Assembly (NCBI RefSeq): GCF_019279795.1
Contig: NC_056744.1
Coordinates: 1,505,279,310 to 1,505,343,309, forward strand
From: Protopterus annectens
Lineage: Eukaryota > Chordata > Ceratodontiformes > Protopteridae
Length of the DNA stretch: 64,000 bases
Direction of reading: 5' to 3'
Shown here one piece after another: positions 11,819-22,990 of the stretch. Made by a program: the position numbers and the translations under genes. The notes under the pieces are model-generated. The model was not told the origin of the DNA. It ran no database searches and saw only the letters and a program-made list of their open reading frames with translations. Positions within the stretch are counted from its first letter, which is position 1, and every line of letters starts with the position of its first letter.

Positions 11819-13425
11819 GTGGGGCTGTTATTATGAACACCTTGATTTATGAAGGAAAAATGCTGGAATTATTGGGGGATACTGACACCTACAGGCGGGT
11901 TTCCAAAAATGAGATAAACATCGCCTATAAAAAAATTGATCTGGCACTAAATTACTTACTTCTTGAATAGTTGATTGATTTAAATGATTTTAATTATTTG
12001 ACAAATGTTTGACCTAAGACCCCTACAATATTTGGCATACCTAAAGTTCACAAAGATTCAAATGACCCACCCCTTAGACCAATTGTCTCGACCGATGGTT
12101 CCAAAACTTCACCACTTGCCAAGTTCATTGAGGGGAAACTAAAAAAATTGTAGGGTACTAGTTCCCAGATACTTAAAGATTCTTGGGAATTGTTGAAGGG
12201 TATTGACACTAATGTAAATTATGAACAAGTGATTTGTGTCACTATTGATATTAAAGATGTATTTACTGTCATCCCCCACAATATCGGGCTTCAGTGGTAG
12301 GAACACTCACTGGTGGAAAAATGCAAGGTCTCCACCAATGATTTACACTTAGTTCGCCATTTGATGGAGTTGGTTCTGTTTAACAACTTCATATTCTTTG
12401 GAGGAGAATTTTTCCACCAAATTAAGGGTGTTGCGATGGGGGCCAATTGTGGCCCCACATATGCTAATATAGTTTTGGCTCGGTGGGAAAAAGAATTTAT
12501 ATTGGAATCTGAATTTAAGAACCATTGGTTGCAATATTTTAGATTTTTGGATGATATTTGTGTCTTTTGGGTGGGGTCTGATGATAAGTTACATTAATTT
12601 TTATCATACATTGAATCTACCACTAACTTTTTGCATTTCACAAGTAATGTTTCTAAGAACATCCTACAATTTCTGGATGTATCACTTGAAAAAATGGAAA
12701 ATGGGAATATTAAATCTATGGTTTTTCATAAAAGTACTTATTTGAACTCCTTTTTACATTTTAATAGTTCCCATCCCATGTTTCAAAAAAGGAGTTTGGT
12801 GAGAGGGCAATACATCCGAGCCAGTAGGATGACTTCCTTAGACTATGATTTTGAAATTGAATGTGACTTTCTTGACCATCTTTTTAGGGAAAAGGGGTAC
12901 CCGACCGATTTCCTACATGAGATTAGAGTTGATGTTTCCTCTAACAGAGCTAATAGATTTTGCCCTGTGTTGGGGTTGGGTATTCTCAGTGATTACAACC
13001 AAGTCATCCATTAATAGGGCTCTTATTTCTGAGTACAACACTGATTTCCTTCACTGTAATAATATAGTAAGAAATTAATGGAATAATTCTTTGGAGTTCA
13101 CTGACCTACCTTTGGATAAAAACTTGCCCCTGAAATTTATTTTTAAGAAGGGGAGGAATTTAAAAAACCTGCTTGAGAAACAAGGAAGAAAAGGGATTCC
13201 AAGTGGTAAACGTAAAGGAACCTACCATTGTGGGACGTGTTCCCAATGTCAGTACATTGCACACTGTGAATGGGTTTATTTACCCAGTAGAGACAGGAAG
13301 ATTATTGGCCACACATATTTTAATTGTAATAGTGAAAGAGTTGTCTGTTTGGCCATATGCTCTCGCTGTGGTGCATTTTGTATTGGCAAGAAAGATAAAA
13401 AGACATATCTATGAACATACTCCTG
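11819..13425 (+). pseudogene. PLE-1 monomer 1 coding region, left part
   Basis: Nearly identical to 19872-21500 of monomer 2, but lacking the N-terminal region. It carries PLE RT blocks in order: FGIPKVHK (12030s), RPIVSTDGS (12078), a DIKDVFTVIPHN block (12250), HQIKGVAMGANC (12415-12450), the catalytic FLDDICVFW (12543-12570) and VRGQYIRASRM (12800). After these come the cysteine motif CGTCSQCQY (13234-13260) and the start of the GIY-YIG nuclease (YIGK-like region near 13378). CR1-2 enters at 13426, and the remaining nuclease lies at 17323-17572. The frame is broken at several points. The RT plus GIY-YIG pair defines Penelope elements. Confidence 0.85.
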
Positions 13426-14396
13426 CTCAGCTGGTGAATCTGGGAATATTGAGGCAATGTTACAACTGCCTAATGTACACGGACAACCCTCTCCTTCTTC
13501 CACAAAACACAAATACATGTGAGAGATGCAACTATATAGCCAAACTGGAGGCTGAGCTCTCTCAACACAGGACTGGCAAGACCAGACAGGAGGAGAAGGT
13601 AACCTCACACACCACAAACCCAGTCTCACATAGTACTATCAATACTTCAAATCATACACATAAATACACAAAGACATACTCGGAGGCTCTGATCAAAAAT
13701 CTACCAAAACAGCAGAGGCCACCAAAGCAGACACCCAAACAACTGCCACCTCAGGACACAACACATTCAACACATAGACCACATAGTCAGTGTGCCAAAC
13801 AGTCACAGCCCTTAAGGCCAAACACAATGCCAGACACACTCGTCATTGGTGACTCCATAGTCAGACACACTGACGTCCCGCTCACCAGATTGAGTCACAC
13901 TGACGTCCCGCTCACCAGATTGAGTAAGGAGAAGGTCACAGTAAGCTGCCTGTCGGGTGCTAGAATCCGCCACATAACACAAGCACTCAGGTCTCTCAAC
14001 AGCAGGTACAAGTACGACTCTGTCATTGTCCACGCTGGTGTGAACGACCTGAGACGTACCTCCTTGGACTACATGAAAAGAGACATAGAGGAGCTCTCTG
14101 ATTATGTAGCCCAGGCAGGTATGACCCTGACCTTGAGCAGTATCCTACCTTCAGCAAGAATGATGCCACAATACAGAGACAAGATGATCAGCTTTAGTAA
14201 TTGGCTTAAACTCTGGTGTCATTCAAAGGGGATCCAATGTCTGTCTGCCTGGGATGACATGCTGGACAAGCCACGCTGCTTTGCAAGGGACGGCTTGCAC
14301 CTGTCACCCCTGGGCTTCCGGATATTGGCAAAGGCTCTTGCCACCCCCATAGTGCCTTTTTTAGGCAAGGCTCAAATTCTAAACCTACCACCCTAG
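13426..14396 (+). pseudogene. CR1-2 ORF1: zinc-binding, coiled coil and SGNH esterase
   Basis: The product is a CR1 ORF1 protein, an RNA-binding partner of the retrotransposition complex. The frame is open to a TAG at 14394 but lacks its own start, because it opens in the host PLE. It shows CYNC and CERC (CX2C-X17-CX2C) near the start, a short helical stretch (IAKLEAELSQH), a basic S/T/P-rich linker, then an SGNH-hydrolase fold. The latter has VIGDS (13845-13860), GARIRHI, HAGVND (14030-14046) and DGLHLSPLGF (14290-14320), so the G-D-S, N-D and D-x-x-H blocks are all present. A 30-bp in-frame duplication follows the GDS block. Esterase-bearing ORF1 is established for CR1 elements. Confidence 0.85.
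13866..13925 (+). repeat. In-frame tandem duplication, 2 x 30 bp, in CR1-2 ORF1
   Basis: CACACTGACGTCCCGCTCAC begins at 13866 and again at 13896, and the two 30-bp copies are identical. The duplication adds ten residues (HTDVPLTRLS repeated) just after the GDS catalytic block. Perfect identity suggests it is recent. Confidence 0.95.
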
Positions 14397-14425
14397 TACA
14401 CAAAAAAGGAAAAAAACTAAGGGTA

Positions 14426-17209
14426 ATGCTGCTCAATGCCAGAAGTCTCAACCTCAAGATGCACGCACTCGAGGCCCTTCTCAGTATGGAGAACATAGAT
14501 GTCTGTGCTGTGACTGAAACCTGGTTCAAGGCTCCAGAGAGCACCCCGGCACTATCAGGTTTTACCTCATATCATGCGTTCCGGCCCCAAAATCCGGACA
14601 ACACCAAGAAAGGAGGGGGGGTGTCTATATTCATCAAGGACACCCACACCTCAAGGTTGGTGGCAACGCGATGCATCGGAGACCATCCAGGTGCAATTAA
14701 CCATAGGCAAGACTGCTCTGCAATTTGTAGCATGTTACAGGCCACCCTCTCAATCTCAGGAACCTCACATAGCTTTCCTGAAAACACTGGAGGGGATAAA
14801 TGTATCTCCAAACACCATCATACTAGGTGACTTCAACTACCCAAATATAGACTGGGATCACTACTCAAGCCCCAACACTCTAGCCCTAAGGTTCCTAGAG
14901 TTCATAAACTCAAATGCCATGGAACAACTAGTCACCATCCCCACAAGAGGAGAAAACATACTAGATCTCATCATCACGAACATGGGGTCACAATGTTCAA
15001 CACCGGAAGTATACCCCTCGCTGGTGAGATCAGACCATAAACTAATCTCACTGGAAGTCCACATCCCCCCCTTCACCTGAGATAAAAAAGACCACAGTGA
15101 AGAACTTCTCAAAAGCCAACTTCACACTTCTAAAGACTGGTGTGGTCTCCTTTAAGGCCCCCGAGCCTGCGGAAACCATTATTTAAGCCACTGAATCACT
15201 TACTAATGCCTTCTACCAGCACCTACAGGACTGCATGGATCAGACAATCCCAAACAAAACAAAGACACTTTGTACCAAAGGCAAGCATCCAGTCTGGTGG
15301 ACCCCAGCCATAAACAAACTCTACAACAAAAGGAGGACGCTACTACAAGATAGAGCTAAATTCTTAAAAGGGAATACACCTCTGATCATTATAAGTAAAA
15401 AACTAAGAGCTCTCATAAAATCATCCAAGGCAAATTTTGAGAGAAAAGTCGCTAAGGACTCAAAAGACAATCATAAGGCCTTCTTTAGCTATGTTAGAAA
15501 CCTGGGAGGAAACTCCCAGATATGCTCAGAATTAGTTCAAAATGATGTAAAAATTACTGAACCTACAGACATTGCCAACATACTGGCTGACAGGTTCAGT
15601 GCAAACCCCCCCCCCCAAAAGGTGAGATATCTATACCAGAGGATTGTAACCCCCCAAACATCTCAAACGCTCAGTTGAGAACTGCTCTCTCCAAGGCAAA
15701 AAACAAAGCATCCATGGGACCAGATGGTGTCCCCGGATGTGTGCTCCACAAACTCAATGAGGAATTAAACCCACAGTTAGGGCAGCTGTTTAATCAGCCT
15801 CACCTCAGGATACATGCCTAAGGAGTGGCATACTGCAACTGTGGTCCCACTTCACATAGGCGGTGCCTCCACTGACCCTGGAAATTACCGTCCCATCAGC
15901 TTGACAAGCCTGATCTGCAAAGCTATGGAGAGGATCATAATGGAACTCATAAATAAAGACATAGGGGACTTGCAGACTTTGGATCCGACCCAGTTTGGCT
16001 TTGTCAAAGGCAGATCATGCCTTTTAAACTTGGTTGATTTTTTCAAAACAGTCACCAAGGCCATTGACGAGGGAAAGGCAGTCCACACAGCCTACCTTGA
16101 CCTGGCAAAGGCTTTCGACACAATACCACACTCAGGTATCATTGAAAAACTCACCAGCTTAAATGTAAACCATACGTTACAAGATGGGTTGCAAACTGGC
16201 TAAGTGACAGAACCCACAGGGTCAGAGTTGCTGGCGCCATGTCAGACTCAAAGCCTGTCACAAGTGGTGTCCCACAGGGCTCTGTCCTGGGCCCACTCCT
16301 GTTCGGCATCTACTTTTCAGAAGTACAAGCAAACACAGGAGGATTATGGCTGACAAAATTTGCAGATGACTGCAAACTGGCCGCCATAGTTGAGAACGCA
16401 TCTGACACAGATATCCTTCAGAAGGGTCTTATAGAAACGGATAACTGGTGCCAGAGCCATGGCCTAAAGTTAAACGCCAAAAAATGCATAGTCATACCCT
16501 TTGGGAAAAACAAGGTTACCCCTAGCTACCATATAGGCGGCAACCCACTGAGCTCAGAAGAGGTTATCAGGGATCCGGGGACCCAGGTTGACAGTAACCT
16601 TTCATTTGACACTCACGTTGCCAAAGTAGTTAGGAAGACCTTCTACATTGCCCACCTGATCATGAAGGGATTCACATCTAGATCAAGGGAAGTCATCGTC
16701 CCTCTGTACTCATCACTCATCAGACCACTGATTGAGTACAATGCCCCATTCGGAATGTATCTGACACGACACCTGCAGCAACTGCAAAGGCCCCAAAAAT
16801 TCCTCACCAAAAGGATAAAGAGTCTCAAAAATATGTCCTATGCTGCCCGACTGAAGGAACTCCAGCTCTATTCAGTCGCTTACCGTCTGCTCAGCGGTGA
16901 CCTGTGCCTGACATACAAGGCCATGTCCAACCCAGAATTGATGAACATGCTTCACCTCAAAAAATCTAGATCCCTCAGAACTACAAGGGCGGGAGATTTA
17001 AACCTTGACATGGTTATTAATAGGACGTGCTGGAGGGATAGATTCATCACCCAGAGACTCCCTATGCTGTGGAACAAAATCCCGGTACATGTAAGGCAGA
17101 GCACCTCGCTGGCTCAGTTCAAGAGAAATCTTGACCAATGGATGGGAGATCGCAAATATACCCCAGGGATTATCTCAGTGTCACTGCTTGACAGAGGCAC
17201 AGCAAAATA
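14426..17209 (+). pseudogene. CR1-2 ORF2: endonuclease and reverse transcriptase
   Basis: This is a CR1 ORF2 of roughly 930 codons. The endonuclease is read as MLLNARSLNLKMHALEALL, AVTETWF, GDFNYPNIDW (about 14828-14857) and RSDHKLISLEV (15028 on). The RT is read as KASMGPDGVPGCVL (15706), NYRPISLTSLICKAME (15885), YLDLAKAFDTIPHSG (16093), SGVPQGSVLGPLLFG (16263) and the catalytic FADDCKL (16358-16378). A thumb region and the C-terminal block CWRDRFITQRLPMLW (17030) follow. Frames change or stop near 14670, 15080, 15676, 15800 and 16202, so no full protein is made. The RT catalytic aspartates are intact. Confidence 0.85.
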
Positions 17210-17322
17210 ATGGGCATAGTATCCTCCAAACTAAAGGGGTGGCGAAAGCCACAAAACTCTGGGCTAGGCTTATAAATGCCCTTGGGCAGATAGCCTAGTA
17301 TGAACCTATGAACCTATGAACC

Positions 17323-17573
17323 TATACATATGTGATTAAGACAAAAAATGAGAAAAATGCACTTTTTAAACATACTTTGGGTTGCCAACAGGTAAAATAC
17401 ACTTTTTATGTCCTTGAACAAGTGCAAGTTGATCAAAGGGGAGGGCATTGGGAAAACCTGTTGGAATATAGGGAACTTTACCGGCAGGTTACCCTTGATG
17501 CAGGAACGACACCAGATCTAAATGAAAACATTAGCATTGCCCCACTTTTAAAGTTAAGGGCTGCTAAATTGTA
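17323..17573 (+). pseudogene. PLE-1 monomer 1 coding region, right part
   Basis: This is the C-terminal part of the GIY-YIG nuclease region, resuming after CR1-2: IKTKNEKNALFKHTLGCQQV, then YTFYVLEQVQVDQRGGHW and the closing LNENISIAPLLKLRAAKL. Monomer 2 has the same end at 21500-21746. Confidence 0.8.
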
Positions 17574-17605
17574 ATATGTTTTTACTGTTATGGTATTTGG
17601 TTATA

Positions 17606-17616
17606 CACACACACAC

Positions 17617-17673
<57 letters not shown>
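17606..17673. repeat. (AC)n(AT)n compound microsatellite
   Basis: An AC run then an AT run in the PLE-1 internal terminal repeat, followed by a T tract. Confidence 0.9.
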
Positions 17674-17682
<9 letters not shown>

Positions 17683-18065
17683 TTTTAAAGTATTTTGACA
17701 TTGGATTTAACATTTGGTTATTTAATGTTTATTTATGATATTTCCCTTTCTGGCCGTAGGTGAGGATGTTGTATTGATTCCTTTTACCATTTAATAGTGT
17801 TGTAGAAATTCTTTTTATACATTTCTGGTTTTAAATATTACCTAATGAATTTTAACTTGTATTTAGGTAAATGTATGTTTTCTTTTAAAATGTCATAGGG
17901 TCATTTTATGAATGTGGGCCTTGGTGAACAGAATTTTTTAAACATAAATGGTTTCAACTAATGTTTTAATTAATTCTGGAATTATATAATTGAAGAGGGT
18001 GTTTGATTGGTGTTTTATTTTTACTCTACAGGTATATAAGATGAATGGTTTTAATTAAAGTATTT

Positions 18066-18101
18066 CTGATGAAGTCTATGGTTTTATGGACAAAAACGTG
18101 T
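18066..18101 (+). ncRNA. Hammerhead-like motif in PLE-1 pLTR
   Basis: CTGATGA, then a TCTAT/ATGGA stem, then an AAAAC box and GTGTGG. Penelope terminal repeats are known to carry hammerhead ribozyme motifs. The CUGANGA and GAAA-like boxes fit, but activity cannot be judged by eye. The inverted copy at 11214-11254 reads GAAAAC, closer to the canonical box. Confidence 0.5.
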
Positions 18102-18243
18102 GGTATATGCAGTGTTAAATAAAGAGTTTTGTGCACTAATTTTGCTGGGTGCGATCTCCGCTTTTTTCGCCTTGATATCTGGTGACTGGTTGCTTTTGGC
18201 GGAATTACTCCAGGTTGTTTTATTACTAGTTTTTCATTTGGAG

Positions 18244-21200
18244 ATGGAGAGCACAGCCAGTTCTCCTCGACAAACGGATGAGAGTTGGGACTATCTGGGT
18301 GAGACCCTAAGCTTGTCGGACAGCTATCACAATTGTTGGATCTCCTCACCCCCATCAGTCAATCTGTTGGACTGATTCTCATCAGAACCACCCTTCCTGG
18401 GAACCAGGAAGCTTTCAACAGCAGGACGAGCGACAAACCTGGCTCTGTTACTCGAGGTGGTGGTGTGGAACCTGTTATTAACAATGGTGTGGATGAAGGC
18501 ATTAGGACCAAGGATACTGGCATGCCTAGACTTTCTTTTTCGCAATCCAATGGAGCTAACTTGGTGGATGGAACAACTTGAACCAACAGGTGTCATTTTA
18601 CACAACAAGGTGACTTTATGGTTGAAAACAACAATCAATCAAAACTTTTATGTAATGGTGATTTTCAAATTTGGTTAGAACACAAACATTTTAATACCTT
18701 TGATTCCCGTAACACGGGGAAAGGGGTAGTTGCACAGGCGGATACATTTAAAAATTCTTTGAACAAACTTTACGACCTGTTGCTCAAATACAAATCTTTA
18801 CAAATTGACAATGAGTATTTAAATGAATGTCTGAAAAAAGAAATTGTGCCTAAAGGGCTTCGGGTATTCAGATACTCCAATAACATTGTGAAGAGTTCTG
18901 TTTTACATCTAGAGTTACTTGAAATCTTTAAGAAAATGCAGGCTTGATATTGTTAGAATTACTATTTAGCAAAATTATGTCAATATGTATGTGTTGCATG
19001 AGGAGATAGATCTGCTTAATAGGCAAATCACCTCAGATCTTCTATTCACAGTTGAAGCTGAAAAATCTAGGTATTTTACGGTGTTAGAGAAAATTGACGA
19101 CAAGTGTACTATTAATGTTAAGAGGAAAATTAGAAAATTAGAAAGAGATGTTAAAGAATATGCAAACAAAACATGTTATCCAGACCCTAAGGGGACTGTC
19201 AAACAAAAACAGTGGTTGGAAGATGATAGGGTAGGGGTAGATACCCAGAATGGTACTGAAGAGGATGTTGTGTATGAACAAACTGACAATTATGGGGGTG
19301 ACCCTTTAGAAACCCCCACTTTCGGTGGTCTGAGAGAAACCACAATCAGAGAGTTTCTTACTACCGCCATTCCCTGTATGGGGGGGGATGTGGGGAGGAC
19401 ACCGAGGGGGAGGGGGAAATACTAGTTCTTCAGAATCCACTTATTCACATAGAATTGGCCAAACAGACTTACAACAACTTTAACATTTTTAATTACAGTG
19501 AGATTATACTTACTGAAGATCATTTTAAGTTATTGGCTAATGGATTTAAATATATCCCTAACACTAGAGGTGATATTAGTAAATTTTTGTTAGACTTCAA
19601 GTTGTTTTTGAGAAATATCAACCTTTCACTTATATTTCAGGGTCAGAATCAACTACACAATATGACTATTTTGAGGCGGAAAAGTACCTTCAGTCCCCCT
19701 ATACACTCCCAGTTAAAAAACCTTGAGTTAATGGTTGACAATCATATCAGGCAGTGGCAATCTGGAAAACAACAAAACAGGAAGCACAACCTTGGCAAAA
19801 AAGAATGGGATGTGTTCAACGATTTGAGATCTGATCGTAATGTTCGAGTTATGAAACCTGATAAGGGGGGGGTGGGGCTGTTATTATGACCACCTTAATT
19901 TATGAAGGAAAAATGCTGGAATTATTGGGGGATACTGACACCTACAGGCGGGTTTCCAAAAATGAGATAAACATCGCCTATAAAAAAATTGATTAGGCAC
20001 TAAATGACTTACTTCTTGAAAGGTTTATTGATTTAAATGATTTTAATTATTTGACAAATGTTCGACCTAAGACCGCTACAATATTTGGCATACCCAAAGT
20101 TCACAAAGATTCAAATGACCCATCCCTTAGACCAATTGTCTTGGCTGATGGTTCCAAAACTTCACCACTTGCCAAGTTCCTTGATGGGAAACTAAAAAAA
20201 TTGTGGGGTACTAGTTCCCAGATACTTAAAGATTCTTGGGAATTTTTGAAGGGTATTGACCCTAATGTAAATTATGAACAAGTGACTTTTGTCACTATTG
20301 ATATTAAAGAATTATTTACTGTTATCCCCCACAATATCGGGCTTCAGTTGTTGGAACACTCACTGGTGGAAAAATGCAAGGTCTCCACCAATGATTTACA
20401 CTTAGTTCTCCATTTGATGGAGTTGGTTCAGTTTAACAACTTCATATTCTTTGGGGGAGAATTTTTCCACCAAATTAAGGGTGTTGCGATGGGGGCCAAT
20501 TGTGCCCCCACATACACCAATATAGTTTTAGCTTGGTGGGAAAAATAATTTATACTGGAATCTGAATTTAAGAACCATTTGTTGCAATATTTTAGATTTT
20601 TGGATAATATTTGTGTCTTTTGGGTGGGGTCTGATGATAAGTTACATGAATTTTTATCATACAATGAATCTACCACTAGCTTTTTGCATTTCACAAGTAA
20701 TGTTTCTAAGAACATCCTACAATTTTTGGATGTATCACTTGAAAAAATGGAAAATGGGAATATTAAATCTAAGGTTTTTCATAGAAGTACTTATTCAAAC
20801 TCCTTTTTAAATTTTAAAAGTTCCCATCCCATGTTTCAAAAAAGGAGTTTGGTGAGAGGGCAATACATCAGAGCCAGTAGGATGATTTCCTTAGGACCAT
20901 GATTATGAAATTGAATGTGAGTTTCTTGACCGTCTTTTTAGGGAAATAGGGTATTCGGCCGATTTCCTACATGAGATTAGAGTTGATGTTTCCTCTAACA
21001 GAGCTAATAGATTTTGCCCCGTGTTGGGGTTGGGTATTCTCAGTGATTACAACCAGGTCATCCATGAAACAAAGGACAGTGTTGAAATTAATAGGACTCT
21101 TATTACTGAGTAGAACACTGATTCCTTCACTGTAATAATATAGTGAGAAATGAATGGAATAATTTTTTGGAGTTCACTGACCTACCTTTAGATAAAAACT

Positions 21201-21746
21201 TGCCCCTGAAATTTACTTTTAAGAGGGGGGGGGATTTAAAAAACCTGCTTGAGGAACAAGGAAGAAAAGGGATTCCAAGTGGTAAATGTAAAGGAACCTA
21301 CCGCTGTGGGACGTGTTCCCAATGTCAGTACATTGCACACTGTGAATGGGTTTATTTACCAGGGAGAGACAGGATGATTATTGGTCACACATATTTTAAT
21401 TGTAATAGTGAAAGAGTTGTCGATTTGGCCATATGCTCTCCCTGTGGTGCATTTTATATTGGCAAGATAGAGCGAAAGATAAAAAGATGTATCTATGAAC
21501 ATACATATGAGATTAAGACAAAAAATGAGAAAAATGCACTTTTTAAACTTTGAATTGCCAACAGGTAAAATACACTTTTTTGTCCTTGAACAAGTGCAAG
21601 TTGATCAAAGGGGTGGGCATTGGGAAAACCTGTTGGAATATAGGGAACTTTACTGGGAGGTTACCCTTGATGCAGGAACGACACCAGGTCTAAATGAAAA
21701 TATTAGCATTGCCCCACTTTTAAAGTTAAGGGCTGCTAAATTGTAA
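18244..21746 (+). pseudogene. PLE-1 monomer 2 coding region (RT + GIY-YIG)
   Basis: The longest PLE coding region in the window. It starts with ATG at 18244 (MESTASSPRQTDESW), followed by a helical N-terminal region (18618-19425) and the RT. The RT blocks are VMKPDKGG (about 19850-19873, the PLE DKGG motif), FGIPKVHKDSN (20090s), RPIVLADGS, DIKELFTVIPHN, HQIKGVAMGANCAPTY (20475-20522), the catalytic-block region near 20600 and VRGQYIRASRM. The cysteine motif CGTCSQCQY (21307-21333) and the GIY-YIG nuclease (GAFYIGK, 21446-21466, then RCIYEHT) close it. The frame is broken in several places. It has the Penelope domain order and works with the flanking repeats as one retroelement. Confidence 0.85.
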
Positions 21747-21775
21747 TATGGTTTTATTATTATGGTATTTGGTTA

Positions 21776-21776
21776 T

Positions 21777-21850
<74 letters not shown>
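21776..21850. repeat. (AC)n(AT)n compound microsatellite
   Basis: The same position within the terminal repeat as the tract at 17606, with a different repeat count. Confidence 0.9.
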
Positions 21851-21851
<1 letters not shown>

Positions 21852-22051
21852 AAGTATTTTGACATTGGATTTAACATTTGGTTATTTAATGTTTATTTAT
21901 GATATTTACCTTTCTGGCCAGTAGGTGAGGATGTTGTATTGATTCCTTTTACCATTTAATAGTGTTGTAGAAATTTTTTTTATACATTTCTGGTTTTAAA
22001 TGTTATCTAATGAATTTTAACTTGTATTTAGGTAAATGTATGTTTTTTTTT

Positions 22052-22541
22052 ATGAAGGAACAAAAAATGCAGAGCCAGCAGATACAGTGACAAAAATTTT
22101 TATAAGAAGTAAAAAATAATCACAGCATATTGTATTTACTACAAACCGGTTTCGGCTGGCATAGCACAGCCTTCCTCAGTGTACAAAAAGTAAATACAAA
22201 AAACAATGGCTGAATATATAATGGTAGCAACAATCCCATTGGTTACTATTCACAAATGTTCATTGAGTCCTGGTGGGAACAATGCACCTAATCTGATTAT
22301 CCATTTCCTTTCTTTTGCATTAAGAATAGAGTGCCACTGGGATTTGTTGGCCCTATTGCCAAAAATCATGTCAATAACAATAAAATAAAACTTACTGGTT
22401 GGGTGCACCATGGTATGTTTGTACAAGGCATTATATATCTTTTTTTGTTAGATATTGCTTTGATGTTCAGAAATTCTGATTCTGAGGGGGTCGGGATGTT
22501 TGTCCAACATAAAAAGCGCCACAACTGCATGAAGCTAGATA
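22052..22541 (-). mobile_element. PLE-3 end fragment
   Basis: Absent from the matching site of the internal PLE-1 repeat (about 17885), so it is a later insertion. Read on the minus strand it contains CTGAGGA, a GGCTG/CAGCC stem, GAAAC and then CGGTTTGTAGTA (22142-22180), the cleanest hammerhead-like block in the window. It lacks coding blocks I can recognise, so it is a terminal piece of a different PLE family. Confidence 0.6.
22142..22180 (-). ncRNA. Hammerhead-like motif of PLE-3
   Basis: On the minus strand: CTGAGGA, a perfect 5-bp stem GGCTG/CAGCC, then GAAAC. Both conserved boxes match the hammerhead core. Confidence 0.55.
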
Positions 22542-22716
22542 TGTCATAGGGTCATTTTATGAATGTGGGCCTTGGTGAACAGAATTTTTTAAACATAAAT
22601 GGTTTCAACTAATGTTTTAATTAATTCTGGAATTATATAATTGAAGAGGGTGTTTGACTGGTGTATTATTTTTACTGTACAGGTATATAAGATGAATGGT
22701 TTTAATTAAAGTATTT

Positions 22717-22752
22717 CTGATGAAGGCTATGGTTGTATGGATGAAAACATGT
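22717..22752 (+). ncRNA. Hammerhead-like motif, PLE-1 3' repeat
   Basis: CTGATGA, a stem around GCTATGG/TATGGAT and a GAAAAC box. It is the same architecture as at 18066. Confidence 0.5.
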
Positions 22753-22841
22753 GGTATCTGCAGTGTTAAATAAAGAGTTTTTGCACTAATTTTGCTGGGT
22801 GCGATCTCCGCTTTTTTTTGCCTAAATATTCTGTGAAGAAA

Positions 22842-22921
22842 TAGCCAGGGAATTGTTATGGCTAGGCTTGTATAGGCCCTAGGGCCGATAGCCTAGTACC
22901 AATTTATGAACCTATGAACCT

Positions 22922-22922
<1 letters not shown>
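22842..22922 (+). mobile_element. CR1-1 3' tail, right of the PLE-1 array
   Basis: TAGCCAGGGAATTGTTATGG, then CTAGGCTTGTATAGGCCC and GATAGCCTAGTACC. These match the CR1-2 3' UTR at 17262-17300 and end in the 8-bp repeat TATGAACC. It continues the CR1-1 sequence broken at 11098. Confidence 0.85.

Positions 22923-22990
<68 letters not shown>
22923..22990. repeat. (AT)n microsatellite
   Basis: About 60 bases of AT ending in ACACACAC, at the junction of the CR1-1 tail and PLE-2. Confidence 0.9.

Larger units (their letters stand above)
13426..17322 (+). mobile_element. CR1-2, nearly full-length CR1 LINE
   Basis: A 3.9-kb CR1 retrotransposon inside the GIY-YIG region of PLE-1 monomer 1. The host sequence reads GAACATAC on the left and ATACATATG on the right, where monomer 2 has GAACATACATATG, so at most a 4-bp duplication (ATAC) is present. 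It encodes ORF1 with an esterase domain and ORF2 with endonuclease and RT. It ends in the 8-bp tandem tail GAACCTAT x 3, a hallmark of the CR1 clade. It is the youngest LINE in the nest by position and the best preserved, but it is interrupted by several frame breaks. The 5' UTR seems absent. Confidence 0.9.
17574..18235 (+). repeat. PLE-1 internal direct terminal repeat (pLTR)
   Basis: The direct-oriented repeat between monomers 1 and 2. It contains a compound (AC)n(AT)n microsatellite at 17606-17673, the hammerhead-like block CTGATGAAGTCTATGG... at 18066-18101 and the terminal GGGTGCGATCTCCGCTTTTT at about 18150. The same sequence closes monomer 2 at about 21747-22822 and, inverted, opens the array at 11099. 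Confidence 0.85.
21747..22822 (+). repeat. PLE-1 3' terminal repeat, interrupted
   Basis: The 3' copy of the PLE-1 terminal repeat, ending GCGATCTCCGCTTTTTTTTGC at 22822. It contains the compound microsatellite (21776-21850), a 490-bp PLE-3 insertion (22052-22541) and a hammerhead-like block at 22717-22752 (CTGATGAAGGCTATGG...GAAAAC). Immediately after it comes TAAATATTCTGTGAAGAAA, the duplicated CR1-1 target. Confidence 0.85.

Noticed and set aside
13173-14396. A 407-codon open frame, one of the longest in the window
   Set aside because: It runs from a PLE-1 frame across the insertion junction at about 13426 into CR1-2 ORF1. It is an accident of two nested elements, not a fusion gene; the CR1 part is annotated separately.
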